The notes under the pieces: generated by a model | Told to the model about the DNA's origin: nothing | Databases searched by the model: none | Seen by the model: the letters and a program-made list of their open reading frames with translations, nothing else | In this document: positions 31,647-40,869 of the stretch, piece by piece | Layout of the letters: each line of letters begins with the position of its first letter | Numbering within the stretch: the first letter of the stretch is position 1 | NCBI GenBank assembly: GCA_041394945.1 | Contig: JAWKHH010000001.1 | Location: 372,001 to 436,000, forward strand | DNA: 64,000 nt | Reading direction: 5' to 3' | From: Bryobacteraceae bacterium | Lineage (GTDB): Bacteria; Acidobacteriota; Terriglobia; Bryobacterales; Bryobacteraceae | Position numbers and translations under genes: made by a program

Positions 31647-32379
31647 CGACGAACCGATCGCCCGGCAGGTGCTGCGGGAGTCCATGGAAGAGCTCCCTCA
31701 GTTGCAGATCGTAGGTGAGGCGGAGAACGGGATGTTGGCTCTCGAACAGATCAGCCAACGCGAGCCCGACATTGTTTTCCTCGATCTACAGATGCCGGGA
31801 ATGGACGGCTTCGACGTGATTCGGCATCTGGACGGAACTACGACGCCTTCGATTGTTATCGTGACGGCGTTCGACGAACACGCCATCCGGGCCTTCGAGG
31901 CGGGTGCTGTGGACTACCTGCTGAAACCCGTTTCGTCGGTGCGCTTGCGCCGGTGCGTCGCCCGCGTCGAACAGCAACGCGTCTCGCCACAAAGCCGAGC
32001 CGAACAGGCTGCTGCGCTTCGTGAGATGGCGCGCACTGCTTTTCCGGATCGCCCACGGAAGGTGGTGGGAAAGCTGGGCGCCGAATACCATCTGCTGGAT
32101 AGTTGTCAAATTCTCGCTTTTCAGGCCGAGCGCGAGTTGGTCTGGATCATGACTCGTTCTCAGCGTTACCTGGCCACTCAGCCTCTCAAGGTGATTCAGG
32201 AGCGCCTGGAAGGACTGCACTTCACGCGAATCCATCGCAGCGCACTGGTGAACATGAATCACGTGGTGAAGATGGCGCCGCTCAGCAGCCATCGCTGGCT
32301 CCTCACACTGGCGAACAACCAGGAGTTCATCGTGAGCAAGCGCCAAGCGAAAGCAGTGCAGGAACTCTTGCAGTGGTGA
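31621..32379 (+). CDS. LytTR-family response regulator
   Basis: A 252-aa regulator. A receiver domain (LIVDDEPIARQVLRESM, acceptor Asp in IVFLDLQMPGMDGF near residue 58, Thr in VIVTAF, Lys in YLLKPV near 105) is followed by a LytTR DNA-binding domain (about 145-250: VGKLGAEYHLLDSCQILAFQ, FTRIHRSALVNMNHVVKM, and FIVSKRQAKAVQELL). LytTR proteins bind paired 9-bp direct repeats. Repeats of that layout begin 5 bp after its own stop codon, before the receptor gene. Confidence 0.92.
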   Translation: MPLRALIVDDEPIARQVLRESMEELPQLQIVGEAENGMLALEQISQREPDIVFLDLQMPGMDGFDVIRHLDGTTTPSIVIVTAFDEHAIRAFEAGAVDYLLKPVSSVRLRRCVARVEQQRVSPQSRAEQAAALREMARTAFPDRPRKVVGKLGAEYHLLDSCQILAFQAERELVWIMTRSQRYLATQPLKVIQERLEGLHFTRIHRSALVNMNHVVKMAPLSSHRWLLTLANNQEFIVSKRQAKAVQELLQW

Positions 32380-32383
32380 CCGG

Positions 32384-32434
32384 TCCGCTCACCTGCTGGA
32401 ATTGGCCGCTCGTGGTCGGGAACGGGCCGCTGGC
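32384..32434 (+). promoter_or_regulatory. Three 21-bp-phased direct repeats (candidate LytTR operator) before the TonB receptor
   Basis: TCCGCTCAC (32384), GCCGCTCGT (32405) and GCCGCTGGC (32426) start exactly 21 bp apart. The block TCCGCTCAC-N10-TGGCCGCT is repeated with identical spacing at 34728-34754. It sits 53-103 bp before the receptor start codon. Confidence 0.55.
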
Positions 32435-32486
32435 GAAGAAAAGAATGACGAATCAGAAAGACAGGGTCACGATAGTGGATCAAGCT

Positions 32487-34706
32487 ATGAGACCGACGAA
32501 AGCAGTCCTCCTCCTCTTCCTTCTGTGTACGGCGGCGTTTGGCCAGAGCGGCGGAACGTTGAAAGGCGCCGTGACGCTTGACTCCACGGGAGAGCCGCTG
32601 CATCACGCCACCATCACGATCAGCCGCACAGGCAAAACAGCGGAAACGGACGACGACGGCAAGTACGAAATCATCGGTCTGCCACCCGGCAACTACAGCG
32701 TGCTGGTCCATCTGCAGTCGTTGAGCGACGAGTCAAAGACCGTCACGATTCAGGAAGGGGAAGCGGCGACCGTCGACTTCTCACTCCGGCTCTCTCCGAT
32801 GCGCACCAGCCTCACGGTTACTGCGACCGAGCGGGAACAATCGACGTTCGAATCGTTCCAATCGGTGACGACGCTCGATTCGATCGACCTAGCATTGAGG
32901 TCGAAACCGTCGCTGGGCGAGGTGCTGGAGAACCAGCCTGGGGTTGCCAAGCGAAGCTTTGGTCCTGGCAATGGGAGGCCGGTGATTCGCGGCTTTGATG
33001 GCGACCGCGTGCTGGTGATGCAGGACGGGATCCCCACGAGCACGTTGTCTTCTCAATCGGGCGACCATGGCGAATCCATCGACGCGTCGAGCCTGGACCG
33101 GCTGGAGGTGGTGAAGGGTCCGGCCACCCTGCTCTACGGCAGTAACGCCATCGGCGGCGTGGTGAACGCGGTAACCGGGCACCATTTGGCGCACGCGCAT
33201 CCGCACCAAGGCACACGCGGCTACCTTACCGGCTTCGGCGGCAGCGCCAATGGGCACGCCGGCGGCGCGGCGGGCTTCGACGTCGGCCTGGGAAATTGGC
33301 TGCTCTGGGGATCCGGATCGGCACAGCGCACGGGTGACTACAACACGCCGGAGGGCAGGATCGACAACTCGAAGACGCGCCTCAGCAACAGTTCTGGCGG
33401 CTTGGCCTGGTTCGGAGCCAAGACCTTTTTCGACCTCGGCTATCGCTATGAAGAGGGTAAGTACGGAGTGCCGTTTGCCAGCGAGTTCGAGGGCCACCAT
33501 GAAGGAGAGGAAGGCGAGGAGGAAGAGGCGGAGGAAGAAGAGGAGCACAGCGACATCGGCCTCGCCTTCCGCCGCCACAACGTGCGGTTCGGCTCCGGTT
33601 GGAAGAATCTCGAAGGTGCGCTGCCAGGCTTCCGCCTCTCCCTGAACTACGCCGACTGGGAGCACAAAGAGCTGGAAGGCGACGAGGTCGGCACACTGTT
33701 CCGCAACAAGCAGTTCACCTATCGCGGCGTCTTCCAGCAGCGGCAGCAGGGCATCCTCAGCGGAAGCTTCGGCTTCCAGGGATCGACGCGCGACTACAAG
33801 ACAACCGGTGCGGAGGCGCTCGCGCCGCCCGTGGATCAGAACAACTTCGCCGTCTTCGCGCTGGAAGAACTCGACCTGGAGCACTTCCGCCTCCAGTTCG
33901 GAGGACGCGTCGATAACACCCGCTACAATCCCCTGGGCCTCGACAAGCGATCCTTCACCGGGTTCTCCGGCGCGGCCGGGATCTATGTGCCCACCTGGAA
34001 GGGCGGAGCCTTCGTCACGAACTTTACGTCCTCGTTCCGGGCTCCTGCGCTCGAGGAGCTCTATAACGAGGGGCCGCACGTCGGGACCTTGACCTTCGAA
34101 GTGGGCGACCCGAATCTGAGCCGCGAGCGCAGCAACGGCATCGACGTTTCCCTGCGTCACCAGGCGCAGCGAGTGCGCGGCGAGGTCAACTTCTTCTACT
34201 ACGACATCCGCAACTTCGTCTACCTGGCGCCGACCGGCGAGATCGAGGACGGTCTGCCGGAGGCCGACTATGCGCAGGGCGACAGCCGGTTCACGGGCAT
34301 GGAAGCGGGCGTCGATTTCGGACTTCACGAATCGCTGTGGTTGAACCTCGGAACCGACATGGTGAATGCCAGGCTGAAGAACGGGTCGCACTTGCCTCGC
34401 ATCCCTCCCCTGCGCGGCCGGGTCGGCGTCGACTACCGCAAGGGCGGGCTCAGCATCCGCCCGGAACTGCGCTTGGCGATGGACCAGGACAACACCTTCA
34501 CCAATGAGACACGCACGGCGGGTTACACCGTCTTCAACCTGAACGCCTCCTATACGATCGCCCAACAGCACACCGCCCACATCTTCGGTGTGGACGCGTT
34601 CAATCTCGGTGACCGCCTGTACCGGAACCACCTCTCCTTTATCAAGGACCGCGCTCCGGAGATTGGCCGCGGTATTCGGTTTACCTACACGGTTCGTTTT
34701 TTCTGA
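32487..34706 (+). CDS. TonB-dependent outer-membrane receptor, zinc-receptor (ZnuD) type
   Basis: A 739-aa protein: signal peptide (KAVLLLFLLCTAAFGQ), a carboxypeptidase-regulatory-like beta domain (about 20-105), plug (RPVIRGFDGDRVLVMQDGIP, then SIDASSLDRLEVVKGPATLLYGSNAIGGVVN) and a 22-strand barrel ending in RFTYTVRFF with terminal Phe. Two features suggest a metal ligand: HHLAHAHPHQG near residue 231 and an extracellular loop of EGHHEGEEGEEEEAEEEEEH type near 335. ZnuD-type zinc receptors carry comparable His/acidic loops, and the plug wording is similar. Heme or another cation complex is the alternative. The upstream ATG at 32446 is less likely because it precedes the signal peptide. Confidence 0.82.
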   Translation: MRPTKAVLLLFLLCTAAFGQSGGTLKGAVTLDSTGEPLHHATITISRTGKTAETDDDGKYEIIGLPPGNYSVLVHLQSLSDESKTVTIQEGEAATVDFSLRLSPMRTSLTVTATEREQSTFESFQSVTTLDSIDLALRSKPSLGEVLENQPGVAKRSFGPGNGRPVIRGFDGDRVLVMQDGIPTSTLSSQSGDHGESIDASSLDRLEVVKGPATLLYGSNAIGGVVNAVTGHHLAHAHPHQGTRGYLTGFGGSANGHAGGAAGFDVGLGNWLLWGSGSAQRTGDYNTPEGRIDNSKTRLSNSSGGLAWFGAKTFFDLGYRYEEGKYGVPFASEFEGHHEGEEGEEEEAEEEEEHSDIGLAFRRHNVRFGSGWKNLEGALPGFRLSLNYADWEHKELEGDEVGTLFRNKQFTYRGVFQQRQQGILSGSFGFQGSTRDYKTTGAEALAPPVDQNNFAVFALEELDLEHFRLQFGGRVDNTRYNPLGLDKRSFTGFSGAAGIYVPTWKGGAFVTNFTSSFRAPALEELYNEGPHVGTLTFEVGDPNLSRERSNGIDVSLRHQAQRVRGEVNFFYYDIRNFVYLAPTGEIEDGLPEADYAQGDSRFTGMEAGVDFGLHESLWLNLGTDMVNARLKNGSHLPRIPPLRGRVGVDYRKGGLSIRPELRLAMDQDNTFTNETRTAGYTVFNLNASYTIAQQHTAHIFGVDAFNLGDRLYRNHLSFIKDRAPEIGRGIRFTYTVRFF

Positions 34707-34727
34707 TCGGGCTCTGCAAGAACAGAT

Positions 34728-34757
34728 CCGCTCACAACTCGTTTCTGGCCGCTGATA
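34728..34757 (+). promoter_or_regulatory. Two 21-bp-phased direct repeats (candidate LytTR operator) before the ABC genes
   Basis: TCCGCTCAC (34728) and GCCGCTGAT (34749), 21 bp apart. The combination TCCGCTCAC-N10-TGGCCGCT is identical in sequence and spacing to that at 32384-32410. It lies 79 bp before the ATPase start in a 129-bp gap. Confidence 0.55.
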
Positions 34758-34835
34758 TCCGCCGGTCTCCCGGCCGTCAGATCGTTCTGGGTGAAATCGG
34801 CAGTCCAAGGTAGAACGGAAGGACAAAGGAACACG

Positions 34836-35537
34836 ATGCTCGAAGCGACGAACCTATCGAAAGCCTACAACGGCGCCACTGCACTTCACCCGTTGAATCT
34901 GAAGATCGAGCCCAGCGAGATCTTCTGCCTGCTGGGCGCCAACGGCGCCGGCAAAACGACAACCATCAACCTGTTCCTGAACTTCATCCCGCCTTCTTCG
35001 GGCAAAGCCTCGATCGGCGGTATCGACGTGGCCGCGCAGCCACTCGAGTCCAAGCGCTTGCTTGCCTACATACCCGAGCAGGTAATGCTCTACAAGAATC
35101 TCACCGGCCTTGAGAACTTGGAGTACTTCACCTCGCTCGCCGGGGGCAAACACACGAACGCGGAACTGCGGGATTTCCTCGAAGAAGCTGGTCTGGCTCG
35201 GGCCGATGCCGACAAACCCGTGGGAGCCTATTCGAAGGGCATGCGCCAGAAGGTGGGAATCGCGATTGCCATCGCCAAGAAGGCGCGTGCGCTACTGCTG
35301 GACGAGCCGACATCCGGATTGGACCCGCAGGCGTCGAACGAGTTCTCAGCGTTGCTCGGCAAGCTCAGCAAGTCCGGTGCGGCCATCCTGATGGCCACGC
35401 ATGATCTGTTCCGGGCCAAGGAGACCGGTGCCCGCGTCGGCATCATGAAGCATGGCCGGCTCGTGGCGACCTACTCCACCGCCGACCTCGGTCATGCCGA
35501 CCTCGAACGGATCTACCTCGAACACATGCACGACTAG
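34836..35537 (+). CDS. ABC transporter ATP-binding protein
   Basis: A 233-aa ATPase of the ABC-2 (NosF/CcmA-like) group. Walker A is LLGANGAGKTTTINLF near residue 35, the signature is GAYSKGMRQKVGIAIAIA near 130, Walker B is ALLLDEPTSGLDPQ near 155, and the switch His is in MATHDL near 188. It energises the two following permeases; the genes are 12 bp apart. The Gly-rich signature has Y-S-K-G in place of LSGGQ, as is frequent in this subfamily. Confidence 0.92.
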   Translation: MLEATNLSKAYNGATALHPLNLKIEPSEIFCLLGANGAGKTTTINLFLNFIPPSSGKASIGGIDVAAQPLESKRLLAYIPEQVMLYKNLTGLENLEYFTSLAGGKHTNAELRDFLEEAGLARADADKPVGAYSKGMRQKVGIAIAIAKKARALLLDEPTSGLDPQASNEFSALLGKLSKSGAAILMATHDLFRAKETGARVGIMKHGRLVATYSTADLGHADLERIYLEHMHD

Positions 35538-35549
35538 CCGGGAGGCGCC

Positions 35550-36959
35550 ATGATTCTCCGCATCGCCAGAAAAGAGATCACTGAAATGCTCCGCGACGGC
35601 CGATTCCGCGCGGCTGGCGCGATCGTCTTCGCCCTGCTGGCCGGAGCGCTGTTGCTCGGTTGGCAGCACTACCGGGAGGTGCAGGCGCAACACGCTTTCG
35701 CCCAAAAGGGCGCCCGCGAGCAGTGGCTCAATCAGGGCAGGAAGAACCCACACTCCGCCGCTCACTATGGCATCTATGCCTTCAAACCGAAAATGCCCCT
35801 GACGATGGTGGATCGCGGCGTCGATCCTTACACCGGCGTCGCGGTCTGGCTCGAAGCCCACAAGCAGAATGAGTTCAAATACAAGCCTGCGCGGGACGCA
35901 ACCGCCGTCCAGCGGTTCGGTGAACTCACCGGCGCCACGGTGCTGCAACTCCTCATCCCGTTACTCATCGTGCTGCTGGCGTTCAATGCCGTTTCCGGTG
36001 AGCGCGAACTCGGCACAATGCGTCAACTGCTCAGCCTCGGCGTATCTCGAGCGGATCTCATGCGAGGCAAAGCCCTGGGAATGGCCGCCGCGCTGGGTCT
36101 GTTGCTTATCCCGGCCACCGCAATCGGCGTTGCCGCGTTGACTCAGGCTTCGGGGCAGGCTGACATCGCCGCGGCGCTTCCGCGGATGGGATGGATGGCG
36201 CTCAGCTATCTGCTCTACTTCGCTGCCTTCACCGGTGTCTCTTTGGCTGTGTCCGCCTGGGCTCCTTCGTCGCGGTCTGCTCTGATCGTTCTGCTTGCGT
36301 TCTGGATGTTCAATGGCCTCATCGCTCCCCGCGCTGCATCGGACATCGCCAAGACGCTTCGCCCGACTCCGTCGGCCTTCGAGTTCGGGCATCGCGTGGA
36401 GATGGCGCTCAAAGGTACCGGGCACGACTCTTCGGAGGAGCGCATCAAGCGTCTCGAAGCCGGCCTGCTGAAGAAGTACAACGTCGACACAGTCGAAGCT
36501 CTTCCGGTGAACTTCAACGGGATTCGCCTTCAGGATGGCGAGGAGCACGGCAACCAGGTCTTCGACAAGGCATTCGCGGAACTGTGGAGCACCTTCGCCC
36601 AGCAGGATCAGGTTCATCGTGCGCTGAGCATCGTTGCTCCTGCGCTCGCCATCCGGTCGGCTTCGATGGCATTTGCTGGATCCGACTTCGCCCAGCACGC
36701 GCATTTCGCCCGCGCGGCCGAAGCATACCGCCGCATGATCCAACGCGAGATGAACGGCGATCTCAAAAGAAACGCGCCGAATGCCGGAGTCTACCTCGCC
36801 AGCGACGACCTTTGGAAGAAGGTTCCGTCATTCGAGTACACGGCGCCAGACGCCGGGTGGGTAGTCACGACTCAGGCGCAGTCGCTGGGGGTTCTGGCGG
36901 CCTGGTGCCTCATATCGGGTTTGGCGGCAGCATGGGCGTCCCGCCGCATGCAGGCTTAA
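35550..36959 (+). CDS. ABC-2 type permease, DUF3526-like
   Basis: A 469-aa membrane protein: an N-terminal helix (AAGAIVFALLAGALLLGWQ), a periplasmic region of about 100 residues, a membrane core (LLIPLLIVLLAFNAVSGERELGTMRQLL, with the ABC-2 coupling motif) and further helices to about 265. A second periplasmic domain of about 150 residues follows, then a final helix (AQSLGVLAAWCLISGLAAAW). Paired DUF3526-type permeases next to a TonB receptor are a recurring arrangement whose substrate is not established. Its stop overlaps the next start (TAATG). Confidence 0.85.
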   Translation: MILRIARKEITEMLRDGRFRAAGAIVFALLAGALLLGWQHYREVQAQHAFAQKGAREQWLNQGRKNPHSAAHYGIYAFKPKMPLTMVDRGVDPYTGVAVWLEAHKQNEFKYKPARDATAVQRFGELTGATVLQLLIPLLIVLLAFNAVSGERELGTMRQLLSLGVSRADLMRGKALGMAAALGLLLIPATAIGVAALTQASGQADIAAALPRMGWMALSYLLYFAAFTGVSLAVSAWAPSSRSALIVLLAFWMFNGLIAPRAASDIAKTLRPTPSAFEFGHRVEMALKGTGHDSSEERIKRLEAGLLKKYNVDTVEALPVNFNGIRLQDGEEHGNQVFDKAFAELWSTFAQQDQVHRALSIVAPALAIRSASMAFAGSDFAQHAHFARAAEAYRRMIQREMNGDLKRNAPNAGVYLASDDLWKKVPSFEYTAPDAGWVVTTQAQSLGVLAAWCLISGLAAAWASRRMQA

Positions 36960-38407
36960 TGACCATGATTCTCCAACTGATGAAGTTCGACTGGCGCAAT
37001 CTCAGCGCGGACCGGACACCCATCGCCGTGGCCGTCATTCTCGGCCTCGCCATCGCCTACGGCGCCTGGAACGGGTCTCAGTGGGCGCATTTCCAGCAGC
37101 GCACCATCGCCGAGGCCCAAGCCGAGGAACGCGCTCGCTTTGACGCTATCCGCGCCGAGATTCCGGAGATCGAGTCCGGCGCCAAGAAGGTGTCCGCCTT
37201 CGCCGATCCGCGGCTGCCGCAATCGTTCGGGCGCAACATGGGGCTCCGTTACGCGGCGATGCCGCCGGCCGGACTCGCCGCGCTCGCCATCGGCCAAAGC
37301 GACCTCTATCCCTACTACTTCAAGGTCTCGACGAACAGCAAGGAGAGTTTCGCCAACAACGACGAAATCGAGAACCCGGTTCACCTTCTGGCGGGCCGCT
37401 TCGATCTCGCGTTCGTCGTTCTCTACCTGTTCCCGCTGGTGATTCTGGCCTTCAGCTTCAACATCGTTTCGTCTGAGAAGGAATCGGGGACATTGGCTCT
37501 CGCTCTCTCCCAGCCCGTCTCGCTCGCGCGCATCGTGATGGCGAAGGCCGGCCTGCGAGCTCTCTTCGTGCTCGTGCTTGCCACGGTCGTGTCGATCGCC
37601 GGTGTCGTCCTGGGCGGTGCGAATCTCGGCGCCGAGGGCATTCCAGTATTGCTACTGCTCTGGGTGGCAGTCACCGCCGCCTACGGCCTGTTCTGGTTCG
37701 CGCTGGCTATCGCGGTCAACGCCATCGGCCGCGGTTCCGCCGCCAACGCGATGGTGCTGGCCGGTCTGTGGCTCCTGTTTGTCATTGTGGTTCCGTCCGT
37801 GCTCAACGTCGCCGTGAAGGCTGCGTATCCGGCGCCATCGCGGGTGGAGATGATTCAGGCGATTCGGGCGGCTGGTGAGGACGCGACACGCAAGAGCAGC
37901 CAGTTGCTGGCGCGATATCTGGAGGACCATCCCGAACTCGCGCCGGCCCCGCAGGGAACGAGTGGGCCGCCTGATTTCGGAACTCTGCTGGTGGCGATCA
38001 ACGAAACTACGGAGCGGACCGTGCGGCCGGTGCTGGCCGAGTTCGATCGCCAATTAGCCGCCCAGCAGGCGATGGCGGACCGGTTCCGCTTTCTGTCCCC
38101 CGCCGTCGTCGCGCAGTCGGCGTTTAACGATCTCGCCGGGACCAGCGCGCATCGGTACAACCACTTCGTGGCGCAGGTGGACCGGTTCCACAAGCAGTGG
38201 AGAGCGTACTTCAATCCGCGGATTCTGCGCAAAGAGATGCTATCCGCCGGCGACCTGGACACCGTCCCTTCGTTCTCCTACCAGCCGGAGGCGACCTCCG
38301 CGATTCTGGCGCGCCTTACGGTCGCATTCGCAGGTCTGCTACTCCCTCTCCTTCTCGTAGGCGTTCCCGCGGTTCGCGCATTGAGACGGTATCCCGTTGC
38401 TGGCTGA
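36959..38407 (+). CDS. Second ABC-2 type permease, DUF3526-like
   Basis: A 482-aa paralogue of the preceding permease with the same plan: short N-terminal helix (IAVAVILGLAIAYGAW), periplasmic segment, membrane core with FNIVSSEKESGTLALALSQPV, a second periplasmic domain (about 285-445) and a terminal helix. The two probably form a heterodimer with the ATPase. The ATG shares one base with the previous stop codon. The last 11 nt overlap the next gene. Confidence 0.87.
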   Translation: MTMILQLMKFDWRNLSADRTPIAVAVILGLAIAYGAWNGSQWAHFQQRTIAEAQAEERARFDAIRAEIPEIESGAKKVSAFADPRLPQSFGRNMGLRYAAMPPAGLAALAIGQSDLYPYYFKVSTNSKESFANNDEIENPVHLLAGRFDLAFVVLYLFPLVILAFSFNIVSSEKESGTLALALSQPVSLARIVMAKAGLRALFVLVLATVVSIAGVVLGGANLGAEGIPVLLLLWVAVTAAYGLFWFALAIAVNAIGRGSAANAMVLAGLWLLFVIVVPSVLNVAVKAAYPAPSRVEMIQAIRAAGEDATRKSSQLLARYLEDHPELAPAPQGTSGPPDFGTLLVAINETTERTVRPVLAEFDRQLAAQQAMADRFRFLSPAVVAQSAFNDLAGTSAHRYNHFVAQVDRFHKQWRAYFNPRILRKEMLSAGDLDTVPSFSYQPEATSAILARLTVAFAGLLLPLLLVGVPAVRALRRYPVAG

Positions 38408-40811
38408 CTTGCGCGTCGCGGTGCGCTCGTTCGCGCGAACGCCACTGTTCGCCCTCACGGCGGTCCTCACTATGGCGCTCGGCATTGGAGCCAATACCGC
38501 CATATTCAGCTTCGTCAACGCTCTGCTCCTCCGCCCGCTTCCTTTCGCCGGCCCGGAGAGGCTGGTTCGGATCGAATCGGTTCGCGGGGAGGAGTTCGGC
38601 AGGCTGACGCCGCGCGAGTGGGAGGAACTGGACCGCGATTCCAGCCTGTTCGAAGGCGTCGCCGCATGGTATCCCAGCCAATACAACCTCAGCGACGGAA
38701 GCGGCTCGCCGGAAGTTCTCGCCGCTTGCATGACCACCGCCAATCTGTTCCGGGTTCTGGGTGTGGACTTCACGTTGGGATCCGGTTGGAAAGAGGGTAC
38801 CCATCGCGAGCGCAACCCGGTCGTCGTGCTGAATCATACATTGTGGCGCCGCCGATTCGGTGGGGACCCTTCGCTGATCGGCCGTACGCTCCCTCTCGAT
38901 TCTGCGAGCTATCAAGTGCTCGGTGTGGCCGCCGCCGGATTTGACTTTCCCGGAAACATGGATATCTTCCGGGCCGCCTATCTCGGCGGCGCGCAGAATT
39001 GGGACGTGAGGAGCCTTTTTGCTGTGGCGCGTCTGCGGCCAGGGATCACGTTCGAACATGCCGAATCCCGATTGCGGCAGCTGGCGGGGGAGATGGAGCG
39101 TACCTTCCCGAAGACAAATCAAGGCGTGCGATTTCGAATGCGCTCGCTGCGGAATGCCTATGTCGGTGAAGTTCGCCCTTACGTGCTGCTGACGTTCGCC
39201 TTGGTCGGGCTGGTGCTGTTGATTGCCTGCGCCAACGTCGTGAATCTTCTCCTTGCGCGAGGGTTGGCGGGAAAACGGGAGTTGGCCATGAGAGCCGCGT
39301 TGGGAGCCAGCCGCGCGCGGATTCTTCGGCAGGTTCTGACCGAATCGCTCGTGTTGGCGGCAGCGGGCGGGTGTGCCGGATTGGTCATCGGCTACTGCTG
39401 GGCTGGCATCATCCGGGAGTGGCTCCGGGTTGACCTGCCGCCCTGGATGAGTGTCGGCGTCGACCTTCGCGTCCTGCTCTTCACGGCGGGCATTTCCATG
39501 TCCGCCGGCCTGCTCGCCGGCGTGCTGCCGGCGATCGCATTCTCGAAGACGGATCTCAACGATGCCATTCGTGAGTCCGGCCGCGGCTCATCGGGCGGGC
39601 GCGCGTCCGGCCGCGTCCGGAACATACTGGTCGCGTCGGAGTTGGCCATGGCGGTGGCGCTGCTGGTCTTCGCCGGGCTGCTGGCGAAAAGCTTCTGGCG
39701 GCTCCAGCAGACTGACGTGGGATTCTCGCCCGGACCCGCCTTGACCCTGCGGACGGATCCGCCTTGGGCCCGATACAACAAAGCGGAACAAACGGCGCAA
39801 TTCTACCGGCGCGCCATCGACAACCTTTCGGCGATTCCCGGCGTGGCCGGAGTTGCGGCAAATCACAGCCTCCCTCTCGCAATCAATCAGAACTATGGAA
39901 AGCCCTCGATCGTGGCGGAGGGCCAGAGCGTCGACGAACAGCATCGAAACCCCTTCGTCAATGTGCAGATCGTGAGTCCGAACTACCACGCCTTGATGAG
40001 GGTCCCCTTGCGCGAGGGACGAGCGTTCGATGGGCGCGATCGCATCGGAGCCACACCGGTTGCCATCCTCAGCCGCCCGCTCGCCGTGCGCCTGTTCGGC
40101 GACGCCAGTCCACTGGGACGCCGGGTTCAGATACCCGGACTCCTGTCTGCTCTAAACGAAACCAAGCCGGAGTGGCTGCAAATCGTCGGAGTTGCGGAGG
40201 GCGTGCGCAGTGAGGGTCTCACGGCTCCGCCGGCGCTGGACATCTACCTGTCCAACCAGCAGCAGTTCGCTGGCGACACGTTTTTCATCTTGCGCACCAC
40301 GGGAAATCCGGCGCTGGTATCGCAAGCGGCGGCCCGAGCGATTCAACAGATCGATCCGGACCAGCCCGTGTTTGACATTCAAGCTTTGAAGGAGCGCGTC
40401 GATGGGACCGTGTGGCAACGGCGCGCCGCGGGGACACTCAGCCTTTGCCTGAGTGGTCTCGCGCTGCTGATCGCGGCGATTGGAGCCTACGGCGTGTTGT
40501 CCTACGCGGTGTCGCAGCGCCGGCGGGAGATCGGCATCCGGCAGGCGCTGGGATGCTCGCAGGCTCAGATTTGGTGGATGGTGGTGCGCCAGGGGCTTTC
40601 GCTCGCCGCGATCGCGGTTGCAGCCGGCCTCGTTGCGGCCATGGCCGCCGGTCGATTGCTTTCGTCGCTGCTATTCGATGTTTCCGAAACCGACCCGCTT
40701 GTGCTGAGCGCTGCCGGCGGCGCCACCCTGTTGGTCGCCTTCTGCGCCTCAGCCATACCCGCGTGGCGCGCCAGCAGGTTGAGCCCGGTTCACGCGCTTC
40801 GCGCAGAGTAG
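38397..40811 (+). CDS. MacB-like orphan permease of the acidobacterial ADOP type
   Basis: An 804-aa protein with the duplicated layout: N-terminal helix plus MacB periplasmic domain (FALTAVLTMALGIGANTAIFSFVNALLLRPLPF is the hallmark start by position 18-50), FtsX domain (about 265-390), then a second helix, periplasmic domain and FtsX domain (AAGTLSLCLSGLALLIAAIGAYGVLSYAV, EIGIRQALGCSQAQI). ADOP genes occur without an ATPase in Acidobacteria. The TTG start overlaps the preceding permease by 11 nt, making it the last gene of the receptor/ABC operon. Confidence 0.9.
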   Translation: MLADLRVAVRSFARTPLFALTAVLTMALGIGANTAIFSFVNALLLRPLPFAGPERLVRIESVRGEEFGRLTPREWEELDRDSSLFEGVAAWYPSQYNLSDGSGSPEVLAACMTTANLFRVLGVDFTLGSGWKEGTHRERNPVVVLNHTLWRRRFGGDPSLIGRTLPLDSASYQVLGVAAAGFDFPGNMDIFRAAYLGGAQNWDVRSLFAVARLRPGITFEHAESRLRQLAGEMERTFPKTNQGVRFRMRSLRNAYVGEVRPYVLLTFALVGLVLLIACANVVNLLLARGLAGKRELAMRAALGASRARILRQVLTESLVLAAAGGCAGLVIGYCWAGIIREWLRVDLPPWMSVGVDLRVLLFTAGISMSAGLLAGVLPAIAFSKTDLNDAIRESGRGSSGGRASGRVRNILVASELAMAVALLVFAGLLAKSFWRLQQTDVGFSPGPALTLRTDPPWARYNKAEQTAQFYRRAIDNLSAIPGVAGVAANHSLPLAINQNYGKPSIVAEGQSVDEQHRNPFVNVQIVSPNYHALMRVPLREGRAFDGRDRIGATPVAILSRPLAVRLFGDASPLGRRVQIPGLLSALNETKPEWLQIVGVAEGVRSEGLTAPPALDIYLSNQQQFAGDTFFILRTTGNPALVSQAAARAIQQIDPDQPVFDIQALKERVDGTVWQRRAAGTLSLCLSGLALLIAAIGAYGVLSYAVSQRRREIGIRQALGCSQAQIWWMVVRQGLSLAAIAVAAGLVAAMAAGRLLSSLLFDVSETDPLVLSAAGGATLLVAFCASAIPAWRASRLSPVHALRAE

Positions 40812-40869
40812 GGTCTGGGCTGGCATTAGTGGTGTCGGGAGTGGTCATCGGGTGAATCCGAGCGTGCCC

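Noticed and set aside
32889..34826. Minus-strand open frame of 645 codons over the TonB receptor
   Set aside because: Antisense shadow of a clear plug-barrel gene.
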